From assembly GCF_024733565.1 (NCBI RefSeq), contig NZ_JANIOC010000001.1, forward strand, positions 177,106-241,105: 64,000 nucleotides of DNA, in the 5' to 3' direction. Numbering within the stretch: position 1 is the stretch's first letter; every line of letters starts with the position of its first letter. Position numbers and translations under genes: made by a program. Source of the stretch: Rossellomorea sp. SC111. Its GTDB lineage: Bacteria; Bacillota; Bacilli; Bacillales; Bacillaceae_B. This document shows, in pieces, positions 9,230 through 17,006 of the stretch. Below the pieces are notes generated by a model. It was given only the letters and a program-made list of their open reading frames with translations, was not told the origin of the DNA and did no database searches.

Positions 9230-9814
9230 TCAAAAATAATACAATATCTTTTCGATGGAATCCTTTAGTAACACAACTCGGCCATATTCCATCAGGACAT
9301 GCTTTGTGATCATTGAATGTTGACCATATTCGGCGCAAATCGCTTCCAGTATGGAGCTGTCGCCTTCAAGCAAATTCTCTATAAGCAGGTAATATTTTTT
9401 TTCAAAGCAAACAATACTGCATTGACTGAGGGAATGGCTCAGCTTTCCCATTTTATTGATCCGTTTAAGGAGGTTGAGTAAGTCCTCGAAATCATCGAAA
9501 TACACGAGAACATCGTGATCATTCATGGATTTCATCATTTCGGTACCTTCGTCCCAGTCGGAAAAGTCATCTTCTGATTCTAACGTGAGGATCAAGCAGA
9601 TTTCCTGATCATCAAATGATTCGATCTCCACTGTGATTTCCATTTGCGTTTCGATGCCGAACTTCCCTTGTACTTCATCTAACATATCTTCGAACAGATC
9701 ATGCCACATATAGGAATCTTTCCATTGGTCTTGTTCAAATAAGCCTTTTTGTTCTAACTCTTCTACACTGATGGAAAATTTTATTTTATTGTCCGAAATT
9801 CTTTCGAGCTTCAT
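9230..9814 (-). CDS. mecB: Adaptor protein MecB (YpbH, MecA paralogue)
   Basis: MecA/MecB adaptors deliver substrates to the ClpC ATPase. The 194-aa length fits YpbH. The N-terminal ~80 residues start MKLERISDNKIKFSISVEEL, a MecA-family signature; then an acidic linker (EDDFSDWDEG) and a C-terminal ClpC-binding domain from ~105. GGGGGT lies six bases before this ATG. It sits next to the MerR gene rather than directly beside ypbG. Confidence 0.88.
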   Translation of the reverse strand: MKLERISDNKIKFSISVEELEQKGLFEQDQWKDSYMWHDLFEDMLDEVQGKFGIETQMEITVEIESFDDQEICLILTLESEDDFSDWDEGTEMMKSMNDHDVLVYFDDFEDLLNLLKRINKMGKLSHSLSQCSIVCFEKKYYLLIENLLEGDSSILEAICAEYGQHSMITKHVLMEYGRVVLLKDSIEKILYYF

Positions 9815-9885
9815 CTTCGTACCCCCTAGAGTGTGACGATTTATCATCATACTATGTAAGGGGCAAAAAACAGTGCATACTCCAC

Positions 9886-10797
9886 TTATAATTTACTTTT
9901 GAGCCAAATTTCCCATTCCGATTTGGATTGTCCCACGATGTGTTCATCAAATTCTGCTTTTATGTCTTTGGACAGATGATCAACCGCAAATCCTCCCATC
10001 CCGATCACGAGATCCTTCCGCTCTTTTTTTAAGGACGTAACGAGGGAAAGAAGATTATCAACATTTTCAAGCAGTGTGCATGAGAAAAATAAGAACTTTG
10101 GATTCACTTCATCCAATACGATATCAATATCATTCTCTTTTATGCTCGATCCCAGATAGATGACTTCAAATCCCTTTCTTCGTACATAAAGGGTGAAAAT
10201 CAATAATCCTAATTCATGCCATTCTCCAGGGCCACAGACAGCCACTACCTTGGGTAATATCCCATTATGCGGGAATGAATGCATGATGATGCCAATTCGG
10301 GACCTGAGGATGGAAGTGGCAAAATGCTCATGGGCAGTCGTAATTTCATCATTTTCCCATAAATCCCCGATCCTTACCAGCAGGCTTCCGAGAATGTCGA
10401 TGACCACCTTGTCAATGGTATACACCGAAAACGACTGGTTAATCAATTCATGTGCTTTTGTTTCATCAAAACTCAGTAAAGCCTTTAAGAGATCATCGGA
10501 AATCGTTTGGGTGCGATCCTTTTGTTCAGAGGATGTGATTTCATTCTCTTCAAGTTCCTGTTTGTCCAGTAACACAACGGCCTGACTGATGGTAAAGCCT
10601 TGATCGACCTTTTCAACTAGCCATTTTAATATATTTAAATGCTGTTCGGTATACAAACGGTGCCCGGATTCATTCCGCACTGGTGCAATGATCTGATACC
10701 TTCTCTCCCATGCCCTCAATGTTCCCGGTTGAATCCCTAAAATGGTAGACACAGCTTTAATATTGTATTTGCCTTCCAACTTCTTATCATTGCTCAT
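9886..10797 (-). CDS. MerR-family regulator with B12-binding domain (CarH-like)
   Basis: A 303-residue three-part protein. Residues 11-80 are a MerR winged helix (YNIKAVSTILGIQPGTLRAW, then ERRY); ~100-178 is a helical bundle carrying W147 and E157-H158, the Wx9EH signature of CarH-type B12 helical domains; ~180-303 is a Rossmann-type cobalamin-binding domain with ExHxxG at 192-197 (EWHELG), whose H194 would be the lower cobalt ligand. CarH proteins hold adenosylcobalamin, form DNA-bound tetramers in the dark and fall apart in light, usually derepressing carotenoid genes. None of those target genes is in this window. GGGGGA precedes the ATG. The light-sensing role is inferred from motifs. Confidence 0.85.
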   Translation of the reverse strand: MSNDKKLEGKYNIKAVSTILGIQPGTLRAWERRYQIIAPVRNESGHRLYTEQHLNILKWLVEKVDQGFTISQAVVLLDKQELEENEITSSEQKDRTQTISDDLLKALLSFDETKAHELINQSFSVYTIDKVVIDILGSLLVRIGDLWENDEITTAHEHFATSILRSRIGIIMHSFPHNGILPKVVAVCGPGEWHELGLLIFTLYVRRKGFEVIYLGSSIKENDIDIVLDEVNPKFLFFSCTLLENVDNLLSLVTSLKKERKDLVIGMGGFAVDHLSKDIKAEFDEHIVGQSKSEWEIWLKSKL

Positions 10798-10894
10798 AAA
10801 TAGTCCCCCAAGTATTTCTCATCTCTCTAAAATTATAACCCGAGAAACCTCATTGTGTAAAATTTGTATAGGTAATGGATAACATTTGTTCATT

Positions 10895-11659
10895 TCATCC
10901 TTTATGCATTACCAACAAATGGGTTTCGGCCGGAGCACCCAACCGTAAAGGAATGGCGGTGGTCCCGTAACCATTGCTTACTAATAGGGTGGTCTCCGGG
11001 AGAGTTTCAAGTCTTCCTTTTTTATACAGCCCCCAACCGAACAGACGAATCTGTCCCCCGTGTGTATGACCGCTTAACATGAAGTCGATTCCATCCTTTT
11101 TCTGTACTTGATTCACAAGTCTTGGGTCATGACTGATCAAAAGATTGAATTCATAAGGGTGCACCCGTTCAAGTGATGCCTCATAATTTGCCCGTTGGGT
11201 ACTTGCGTCATCCACTCCTATCAAGTTCATGACACCGTTATGAATCTTTACTTTTACTGATGAATTGACGATTTCAACGATCCCTTTTTTCTTGAAGATC
11301 TGTTTTAACCTGCTGATATTCACTTCATGGTCATTATTTCCCCATACGAAATAAACACTCCCCAATGTTAGGAGTTTGTCGAGATTTCGTTCGACCCTTG
11401 AAAAAGGCACTCCTTTTTCCAAAAGGTCCCCGCCGATGATGACAAGATCCACCTTCCCCTTCACGTCTTCGATGATTTCGTTTGCAATTTCCCGTTTATG
11501 TATATCCGAAATAAAAAATAGGGATACGGGCTTCATTTGTTCAGGATAGTGAGGCAGATTAACCTTCTCAATTTTTACAACGTTACATCGGGCCTCATAT
11601 AACATATACAAGAGGAGGCTTGCTCCCCCTGTCAATAAAACAATACAAAATTCAAGCAT
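10895..11659 (-). CDS. ypbG: Membrane-anchored metallophosphoesterase YpbG
   Basis: A calcineurin-like phosphoesterase with an N-terminal membrane anchor (residues 1-20). The metal-binding motifs are all visible: DIHK, GGDLLEKG, GNNDHE, a later histidine in SHDPR and SGHTHGGQ. 254 aa. AAGGAGG precedes the ATG. It overlaps the end of the upstream membrane-protein gene by 8 bp, so the two are probably translationally coupled. Substrate unknown; YpbG of B. subtilis is the positional match. Confidence 0.85.
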   Translation of the reverse strand: MLEFCIVLLTGGASLLLYMLYEARCNVVKIEKVNLPHYPEQMKPVSLFFISDIHKREIANEIIEDVKGKVDLVIIGGDLLEKGVPFSRVERNLDKLLTLGSVYFVWGNNDHEVNISRLKQIFKKKGIVEIVNSSVKVKIHNGVMNLIGVDDASTQRANYEASLERVHPYEFNLLISHDPRLVNQVQKKDGIDFMLSGHTHGGQIRLFGWGLYKKGRLETLPETTLLVSNGYGTTAIPLRLGAPAETHLLVMHKG

Positions 11660-12035
11660 TATGGCCTCCTTGACGGCGAAAATCTATTGAAATGATACCA
11701 TAAAAAATGGCTGAACAGGAAAAAATCATCGTTTGCCAAATGCCATATCCGCTCAACACATAGATCACCGCTAAGTGAAATGGAAAGAGGATCAATTCTT
11801 TATGAAGTTTCCCGTTCCATAATTGAAGGATAGAATAGAATACAGCTTTCAGTACATTCACCTGGACCAAAATCCCGATCATAAATGCAATGGACGCAGC
11901 AAAGAACTGTACCGGATTGAGGACCATCTCCACAACGAATTCTGGATTTGTAAATCGTTCTGATGCCGGAAACCATGTAATGAATAGATACCCTAAAAGA
12001 AACGTAATTATCAGTTTCATGAAATGATTGATCAA
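11652..12035 (-). CDS. Hypothetical membrane protein
   Basis: Not recognised. About 127 aa with four hydrophobic segments and a short basic C-terminal tail (DFRRQGG). The likely start is TTG at 12035 with GGGAGG about eight bases upstream; an in-frame ATG at 12050 overlaps that ribosome-binding site. It overlaps ypbG by 8 bp. Unusually, its ribosome-binding site lies in the 3' arm of the terminator of the upstream CBS gene. Confidence 0.75.
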   Translation of the reverse strand: MINHFMKLIITFLLGYLFITWFPASERFTNPEFVVEMVLNPVQFFAASIAFMIGILVQVNVLKAVFYSILQLWNGKLHKELILFPFHLAVIYVLSGYGIWQTMIFSCSAIFYGIISIDFRRQGGHNA

Positions 12036-12076
12036 AAAAATCCCTCCCATAAATCTTATGAGGGGGATTTTTTTTC
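12035..12076 (-). terminator. Terminator overlapping the next gene's ribosome-binding site
   Basis: A near-perfect stem (AAATCCCCCTCATAA against TTATGGGAGGGATTT on the minus strand) followed by seven Ts, 20-60 bases after the CBS gene. The T run leads directly into the TTG start of the membrane-protein gene, and GGGAGG of the descending arm is its ribosome-binding site. Confidence 0.7.
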
Positions 12077-12094
12077 ATACAGGGATTTATTCAA

Positions 12095-12730
12095 TTATTC
12101 ATCTTCATGTATATCGAGAATTCTGAATCCCGATTTCTCTAACTTATGAAGGAATTTATCCATATTGTCCTTCTTTTCCACCTTCAGGACAATACGACGT
12201 AATAATTTATCCGATTCGTCGAACGTTACAAGTGATATCACAGATTCTGAATATTGTTGGATGATGTCACCGAGCCTCGCGATCCGACCTTCCGTTTCTA
12301 CAGAAGAGAAAGCGATGCGGACTCCTTTCTGATCCATGCCGAATGCACTTCTGAATTGATCCAGGACGTCAAAGCGCGTGACGAGACCCAGGAACTTATT
12401 ATTTTCGCCTACCACGGGGAGGATCGGTGAATCTTTTAATTCGATCAATGCATTTTCAAATACATCTTTTTCCGTCATATATTTGTCCGAATCCGTGATG
12501 ATATCACTGACCTTCTTCTCTTTGAGAAAGGTTCCCTTGTCCATTCCGGAAAGGAAGAAGCTTTGATAAATATTGTAACGGGTCGCTACGCCTTTAAACT
12601 CTTCATTCGAAAGGACAGGTACCCCGTCGATTTTATGGTGTTCTAGTACCGTCAGCGTCTTTTCAACTGAATCGTTTACATCCACCACATAGCATTTGTG
12701 TTTCGGTATCATGGCATTTTTAACAAACAT
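12095..12730 (-). CDS. CBS-domain protein
   Basis: A 211-aa cytosolic protein with two tandem CBS motifs (residues ~1-60 and ~72-130; signature HKIDGVPVLSNEEFKGVATR and then SPILPVVGENNKFLGLVTR), followed by a C-terminal region (~138-211) that looks like an ACT-type fold, as in AcuB. CBS pairs usually bind adenine nucleotides and act as energy sensors; the ligand and partner here are unknown. GAGGTGG lies four bases before the ATG. Confidence 0.8.
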   Translation of the reverse strand: MFVKNAMIPKHKCYVVDVNDSVEKTLTVLEHHKIDGVPVLSNEEFKGVATRYNIYQSFFLSGMDKGTFLKEKKVSDIITDSDKYMTEKDVFENALIELKDSPILPVVGENNKFLGLVTRFDVLDQFRSAFGMDQKGVRIAFSSVETEGRIARLGDIIQQYSESVISLVTFDESDKLLRRIVLKVEKKDNMDKFLHKLEKSGFRILDIHEDE

Positions 12731-12882
12731 TTGACCACCTCATCATTAATTTCCTACACCTTAAGTATTCAACATCCCCTCTGTATTTCCCTTCATTCTT
12801 GTGAATTTATATAAATTATCATGTTCCCATTCTTCCATTCATATGTTGTTACGAAGGATTTTATTTACTAGGAGGAGTTGGT

Positions 12883-12918
12883 ATGCAGGAATTTAATACA
12901 TCATATCCGTATTACTAA
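12883..12918 (+). CDS. 11-codon ORF upstream of cotJB
   Basis: MQEFNTSYPYY. It is preceded by GGAGGA at good spacing and ends 34 bases before the cotJB start. It may be a leader peptide, a small coat peptide, or what is left of a cotJA-like gene, which normally occupies this place. Tyr-rich composition is common in coat proteins. Existence as a translated product is uncertain. Confidence 0.35.
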   Translation: MQEFNTSYPYY

Positions 12919-12952
12919 TCACTGCGAAAAAATGAAGGGAGAATGATCCCAT

Positions 12953-13213
12953 ATGAAAGAGCTTCCCGCCCATTATTATAAAGTGTTGGAAGAACTGCAG
13001 GCGATCGATTTCGTCATTGTCGATCTCACTCTGTACCTTGATACCCACCCGGAAGACTATGAAGCCATCTCACAGTATAATATGTATGTAAAAACGCGAA
13101 AACAAATTAAAAAGAAGTTTGAAAGGGAGTTTGGTCCCCTGACCCATTATGGGTACAGCTACTCCAATTACCCGTGGGATTGGAAAGATGCACCGTGGCC
13201 ATGGCAAGTGTGA
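12953..13213 (+). CDS. cotJB: Spore coat protein CotJB
   Basis: An 86-aa inner coat protein made in the mother cell. The sequence follows the CotJB pattern: LPAHYYKVLEELQAIDF, then TLYLDTHPEDYEAI, a basic middle and the aromatic end SYSNYPWDWKDAPWPWQV. GGGAGA precedes the ATG. In B. subtilis cotJB lies in a cotJA-cotJB-cotJC operon; here neither partner is adjacent, because the next gene (ypbF) is convergent. Confidence 0.9.
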   Translation: MKELPAHYYKVLEELQAIDFVIVDLTLYLDTHPEDYEAISQYNMYVKTRKQIKKKFEREFGPLTHYGYSYSNYPWDWKDAPWPWQV

Positions 13214-13240
13214 GATAAGTGCATTCCTGTCATCATTCAC

Positions 13241-13265
13241 TCCAGTGCTTCCATGAAGCACTGGA
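13241..13265. terminator. Bidirectional hairpin between cotJB and ypbF
   Basis: TCCAGTGCTTC and GAAGCACTGGA form an 11-bp perfect stem with a tiny loop between the convergent stop codons. The T tracts are weak. Confidence 0.6.
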
Positions 13266-13268
13266 TTC

Positions 13269-13724
13269 TCATTTACTGCCATGAAACAGATTGATATCCC
13301 ATTCCTTTTTCATCTTATCGTATACATGGTGCCTTTTTTTCCATGCATCTTCTTTCCATAAATCTTTACTGCGATCGATGACTTCGCATCTTAATGCATG
13401 AAATTCTTTTTCTTTTTTTTCCTTTTTTTCATATAATATTTTTGCTGCTCCGAGTAGTACTACCAGAAACAAAGCCATGAATAAATGAATGGAATCTGAC
13501 ACAAAGATGGAGAACATCGCAGCAAACGAGTATGAATAAGGGCCAAACACGAATTTCGTCAAATAATACAGAAAAAAGAAGGATGCAAACATCGTCCCCC
13601 ATAATGTATATAGGTGAATTGCCTTCGCTCTATCAAATGTTTGTTTTTTTTCAATCAGGTTATAGAGCATTTGCTCCGTTGCCTGATCTGTCCACTCCCC
13701 AAATTCCTTTCCTCCCCGGTCCAT
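13269..13724 (-). CDS. ypbF: YpbF family membrane protein (DUF2663)
   Basis: 151 aa with two strong hydrophobic segments (residues ~42-66 and ~78-98) followed by a Lys/Glu-rich cytoplasmic tail with EKEFHALRCEVIDRS. Length and arrangement match YpbF as I recall it, and the gene lies in the ypb cluster. Function unknown. GGAGG lies about ten bases before the ATG. Confidence 0.7.
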   Translation of the reverse strand: MDRGGKEFGEWTDQATEQMLYNLIEKKQTFDRAKAIHLYTLWGTMFASFFFLYYLTKFVFGPYSYSFAAMFSIFVSDSIHLFMALFLVVLLGAAKILYEKKEKKEKEFHALRCEVIDRSKDLWKEDAWKKRHHVYDKMKKEWDINLFHGSK

Positions 13725-13792
13725 CCTTATCCACTCCTCCCCTCCCTATAGTCTATGAGCATGTCCTGGGAGATAGAATCAGCACCTAAAAT

Positions 13793-13813
13793 AGGATCCC
13801 CGATGAGGATCCT
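13793..13813 (-). terminator. Terminator after the glycosyltransferase gene
   Basis: AGGATCC and GGATCCT pair around a 7-nt loop, with a short T-rich tract on the minus strand. Confidence 0.6.
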
Positions 13814-13825
13814 TCATGAATAATT

Positions 13826-14974
13826 TTATGAGCCGTACCGTTGAGTTTGTGTAGGGAAGGAGCTCACTTCCCTGAATTCATTTATAAGGCCTTCAAAGAT
13901 AGCATCCCAGGATTGTTTTTCAGCCTTTTGAAGTGCTTTTCGTTTCATGTATATCAGTCGGTCTTCATCCAGCAATTCGATGATTTGGTGAATGAAGGAC
14001 TGGTATCGATGAGCTTCCGCTATTCTTCCTGTATGATTATGCTCGACGATATTCGTCACTCCCCCCCTGTCTGCGACTATCGCAGGCAACCCTGATGCCA
14101 ATGCTTCCAGTACCACATTCCCAAATGTCTCAGAAGCTGAAGGAAATACAAACAGATCCGAGGATGCATACGTTTCTGCAAGTTCTTCCCCTGTCAGATA
14201 ACCTGTGAAGATGACGTTTTCACCCCGCGTTTTATCCATAAGCTCTTTCTTCAGCGGTCCGTCGCCCACGATGATCCATTGGACTTGATCTTTCATCTCC
14301 ATAGGAAGGTGTTTGATCGTTTTTTCCAGTGTATCCAAGTCCTTCTCGGGTGCAAGCCTCCCTACATAAAGGAGGATATATTTCTTCTCAATCTTGTATT
14401 TTTCCCTAAGGGAGGAATTTCTCTTCTTGGGTGAGTAGGTCGTACAATCGACCCCCCTCCCCCATATGGACAAGTCGGTAAAGCCCTGTTTCATCAGATG
14501 AAGCCTCGTTTCCTCAGAAGGGACGAGGATTCGGTCTGCATGTGAATAAAACCATTTCATATATTTCCACAGTAGCGGGGCTGCCCACATCATTTTGTAA
14601 TAGTTCAAGTACACATCAAAATGGGTATGATAAGAGGCAACCAGGGGGAGATCCAATTTCTTTGCTTCACGGATTCCATAAAGCCCCATCGTCAGGGGTG
14701 TGGTTACATGAATCAGCGTGGGAGAGAAATCCATCAGCTGCTTTCGGATTGTCTTTGGATTTGCTATGGCGGTCCGGCATTCAGGATAAAGAAAGAAGGG
14801 AAAACTCGTGAAAGAGTGCACATTAGGATAATTCTCCTTTTTATCCTGCAGGTCCGGTACAAACACTTTGTATTCAATCCTTCTTTTTTCATAATGATCC
14901 GTCTGCCTTTTTAACGTCCTTGCTACTCCATTTACTTGCGGATAAAACGTATCAGAAAAAAGCGCTACTCTCAT
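13826..14974 (-). CDS. Family 4 glycosyltransferase
   Basis: A two-domain GT-B enzyme of 382 aa, retaining-type, predicted peripheral to the membrane. The N-terminus (MRVALFSDTFYPQVNGVA) and the C-terminal nucleotide-sugar site with an EX7E motif (SETFGNVVLEALASGLP, ~288-304) are typical of the mannosyl/glucosyl-transferase group that includes MgtA-like enzymes. Acceptor and donor cannot be read from sequence; glycolipid or polymannoside synthesis is plausible. It lies 52 bases downstream of a PAP2 phosphatase gene on the same strand. Confidence 0.85.
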   Translation of the reverse strand: MRVALFSDTFYPQVNGVARTLKRQTDHYEKRRIEYKVFVPDLQDKKENYPNVHSFTSFPFFLYPECRTAIANPKTIRKQLMDFSPTLIHVTTPLTMGLYGIREAKKLDLPLVASYHTHFDVYLNYYKMMWAAPLLWKYMKWFYSHADRILVPSEETRLHLMKQGFTDLSIWGRGVDCTTYSPKKRNSSLREKYKIEKKYILLYVGRLAPEKDLDTLEKTIKHLPMEMKDQVQWIIVGDGPLKKELMDKTRGENVIFTGYLTGEELAETYASSDLFVFPSASETFGNVVLEALASGLPAIVADRGGVTNIVEHNHTGRIAEAHRYQSFIHQIIELLDEDRLIYMKRKALQKAEKQSWDAIFEGLINEFREVSSFPTQTQRYGS

Positions 14975-15026
14975 TACCCTTTCCCCTTTCCGAGTTTACT
15001 TGCAATCGTAGCTTTCGGTAAGTTCC

Positions 15027-15551
15027 TCAGATAAACAAGATCACCATCATTGTCGTGGCAAATGCAAGAAACCCGCCTGCCAATATATCTGAAGGATAAT
15101 GTACACCGAGGACAACTCTCGAATACCCAACGAGACAGCTCAACGGGAACAGAACGAGCATCGTGACCGGGTAGTGGATCATAAAGGGAATGGTGATGGA
15201 GAAAATAGCCGTTGAATGGCCTGACGGAAATGAGTGATCCTTGAATTGATAGCCGTGGATGATGGCACCCGGCAGTGTCATATAAGGACGTATTCTTTTA
15301 ACACCCTTTTTTAGCAACATCATCAGGATGTGGCTTACGAATAGAGAAACCGCTGCCGCACTGACCGTGTCCGTGAGCCAGATATAACGCTGACACAGGA
15401 TAAACAGGATTAGGATGGATCCTACTGTAACCCTCGCCCCGCCTAAATGAGTTACATATCCAAAGAATGAACGATACAGCTCCTTACTACCATTGATCCT
15501 GTAAAACAACTTATCATCTGCGTGACGAAAGCGCGTCATCATATTGTTCAT
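15027..15551 (-). CDS. PAP2-family lipid phosphatase
   Basis: 174 aa with about five membrane segments and the three PAP2 catalytic motifs: KKGVKRIRP (~80-88), PSGH (~110-113) and SRVVLGVHYPSD (~144-155). Such enzymes dephosphorylate undecaprenyl pyrophosphate or phosphatidylglycerol phosphate on the outer face of the membrane. GGGAG lies eight bases before the ATG. The neighbouring glycosyltransferase suggests a role in envelope lipid metabolism. Confidence 0.85.
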   Translation of the reverse strand: MNNMMTRFRHADDKLFYRINGSKELYRSFFGYVTHLGGARVTVGSILILFILCQRYIWLTDTVSAAAVSLFVSHILMMLLKKGVKRIRPYMTLPGAIIHGYQFKDHSFPSGHSTAIFSITIPFMIHYPVTMLVLFPLSCLVGYSRVVLGVHYPSDILAGGFLAFATTMMVILFI

Positions 15552-15672
15552 ATCATCGACTCCCTTCCCTGTACTGGTATGTCAGTTCCATTATATTTCC
15601 GGTATGTAATGCTTCTACTAATTCCATGTAAATTCTATTTGCGACTGTTGCAAATAATTGTAAACCACCTAC

Positions 15673-15712
15673 AAAAAAACACCCATCCCCATATGATGGG
15701 GCGGGTGTTTTA
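15673..15712 (-). terminator. Terminator of the ypbB-recS-ypbD-ypbE operon
   Basis: ACACCC and CCCC blocks pair with GGGG and GGGTGT around a short loop, followed by seven Ts on the minus strand. The stem includes the ypbE stop codon. Confidence 0.8.
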
Positions 15713-16405
15713 CTGATCTAACGGGATTTCCAACACTTGGCCTGTTTGAATGTCGGTATCCTGAATCTTATTCCATTCTTTGATCCGATCAACGCCTGAT
15801 GGGGAATGGTAGTAATTCATGGCAATCCGATACAAGGTTTCCTGTGGCTTAACCGTATGATATACCACCTTGACCTTTGGTTCTTCTTTCTTTGTTTCTT
15901 GTGGTTCTTCTTTTGTTTCTTTTTTAATCTGTTCCTTAGGCTTTTCTACCGTTTCTTTAGGTGGTGGTGCCGAGGCTTGTTGATTCTTCTCTCCAGTAGA
16001 GGAAGCGGACTCTTTCGATGATGCATTTTTCTGTTCCGTTTCAGGAGGATCTTCTTCCGTTTTAGGGTCCGCGGCCGCCTCGCTTCCTTCTTTTTCATTT
16101 TCAGATTGATCATAACGGACTTCAACCACGTCATCTACATCTTCCGACATGACCACCAGGGGACCATTTCTGTGGTCGAAAAAAGAGTATAGGCCAAAAA
16201 CAGTCAGAGGCAATAAAATAAAAAATAAAAGCAGCATACTAATCAATGGATATTTCATCTTCCATTTGTTCTTCTTATGTTTATCTCTATGAAGCTCACT
16301 TCTTGGGGGAAGCGGTTCCCTTTTTTTGGCGGGTGGTTCCTCAGGGACTCGTTCAATTTTTATCTTCTTTTTCGCTGCCTGATCTCGATATGGGTCTTTA
16401 CTCAT
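15710..16405 (-). CDS. ypbE: LysM-domain membrane protein YpbE
   Basis: 231 aa: a basic cytoplasmic N-terminus, one membrane segment (residues ~54-76), a long acidic/lysine-rich low-complexity linker and a C-terminal LysM domain starting VVYHTVKPQETLYRIAMNYY. Likely bound to the cell wall. AAGGGATG lies just before the chosen ATG, which overlaps the end of ypbD by 8 bp (coupled translation). In-frame starts further upstream lie inside ypbD and are unlikely. Confidence 0.85.
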   Translation of the reverse strand: MSKDPYRDQAAKKKIKIERVPEEPPAKKREPLPPRSELHRDKHKKNKWKMKYPLISMLLLFFILLPLTVFGLYSFFDHRNGPLVVMSEDVDDVVEVRYDQSENEKEGSEAAADPKTEEDPPETEQKNASSKESASSTGEKNQQASAPPPKETVEKPKEQIKKETKEEPQETKKEEPKVKVVYHTVKPQETLYRIAMNYYHSPSGVDRIKEWNKIQDTDIQTGQVLEIPLDQ

Positions 16406-17006
16406 GTGACATCCCTTCTTTACGTCTTTGTCTTCCATTCTTACGCATGTATAACCCGAGTAAAAAATCGATGACAAAGTGCATGATGATTGTAACCAAT
16501 AAATTATCTGTGAACTCATAAATGAAACCGATCCAAAAGCTGAGCAGTATTATATTGATGATTAAAAACCAGTGAGCCCAATACCTGAAATGAATGAGTG
16601 CGAAAATAATACTTGAGATGACCAGTCCAAAATGAAATTGAAGCACACCCCTGAATAATACCTCTTCACTTACACTGATAAAAAAAGCCAGAAGGGCAAT
16701 TTCTCCCATGCTTCTATTAGTGAATATCTGTGCATTGACCCCGCCATCATCATAGTATTTAGCGGGTAACACCTTCATCAGAAGAATATCGATCATGACG
16801 ATCAGGAGACCGCTCGTCATCCCGACCGTCAATATGTCGGGGGAAAACCTGAGCTGTTTCCAGAAATCAGATGTTGTGTCAAATAAAAATATACCTAATG
16901 CACTGGCAATCGTTAATAGTAAAATTTGAGTAAAATACAAATGAAAAGTTAACTGTTTCTTAGTAAGCTGTTGAATGATATCCCCTTGTTTCTGCATTGT
17001 TACCAC
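16398..17006 (-). CDS. ypbD: CPBP-family intramembrane protease YpbD
   Basis: About 202 aa with several membrane segments and the CAAX/CPBP (Abi) motifs: SEEVLFRG (motif 1, ~91-98), FALIHFRYW (motif 2) and HFVIDFLLG (motif 3). Substrate unknown. It begins immediately after the recS stop codon; the start is GTG at 17006 or ATG at 16997. It overlaps ypbE by 8 bp. Confidence 0.85.
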   Translation of the reverse strand: MVTMQKQGDIIQQLTKKQLTFHLYFTQILLLTIASALGIFLFDTTSDFWKQLRFSPDILTVGMTSGLLIVMIDILLMKVLPAKYYDDGGVNAQIFTNRSMGEIALLAFFISVSEEVLFRGVLQFHFGLVISSIIFALIHFRYWAHWFLIINIILLSFWIGFIYEFTDNLLVTIIMHFVIDFLLGLYMRKNGRQRRKEGMSHE

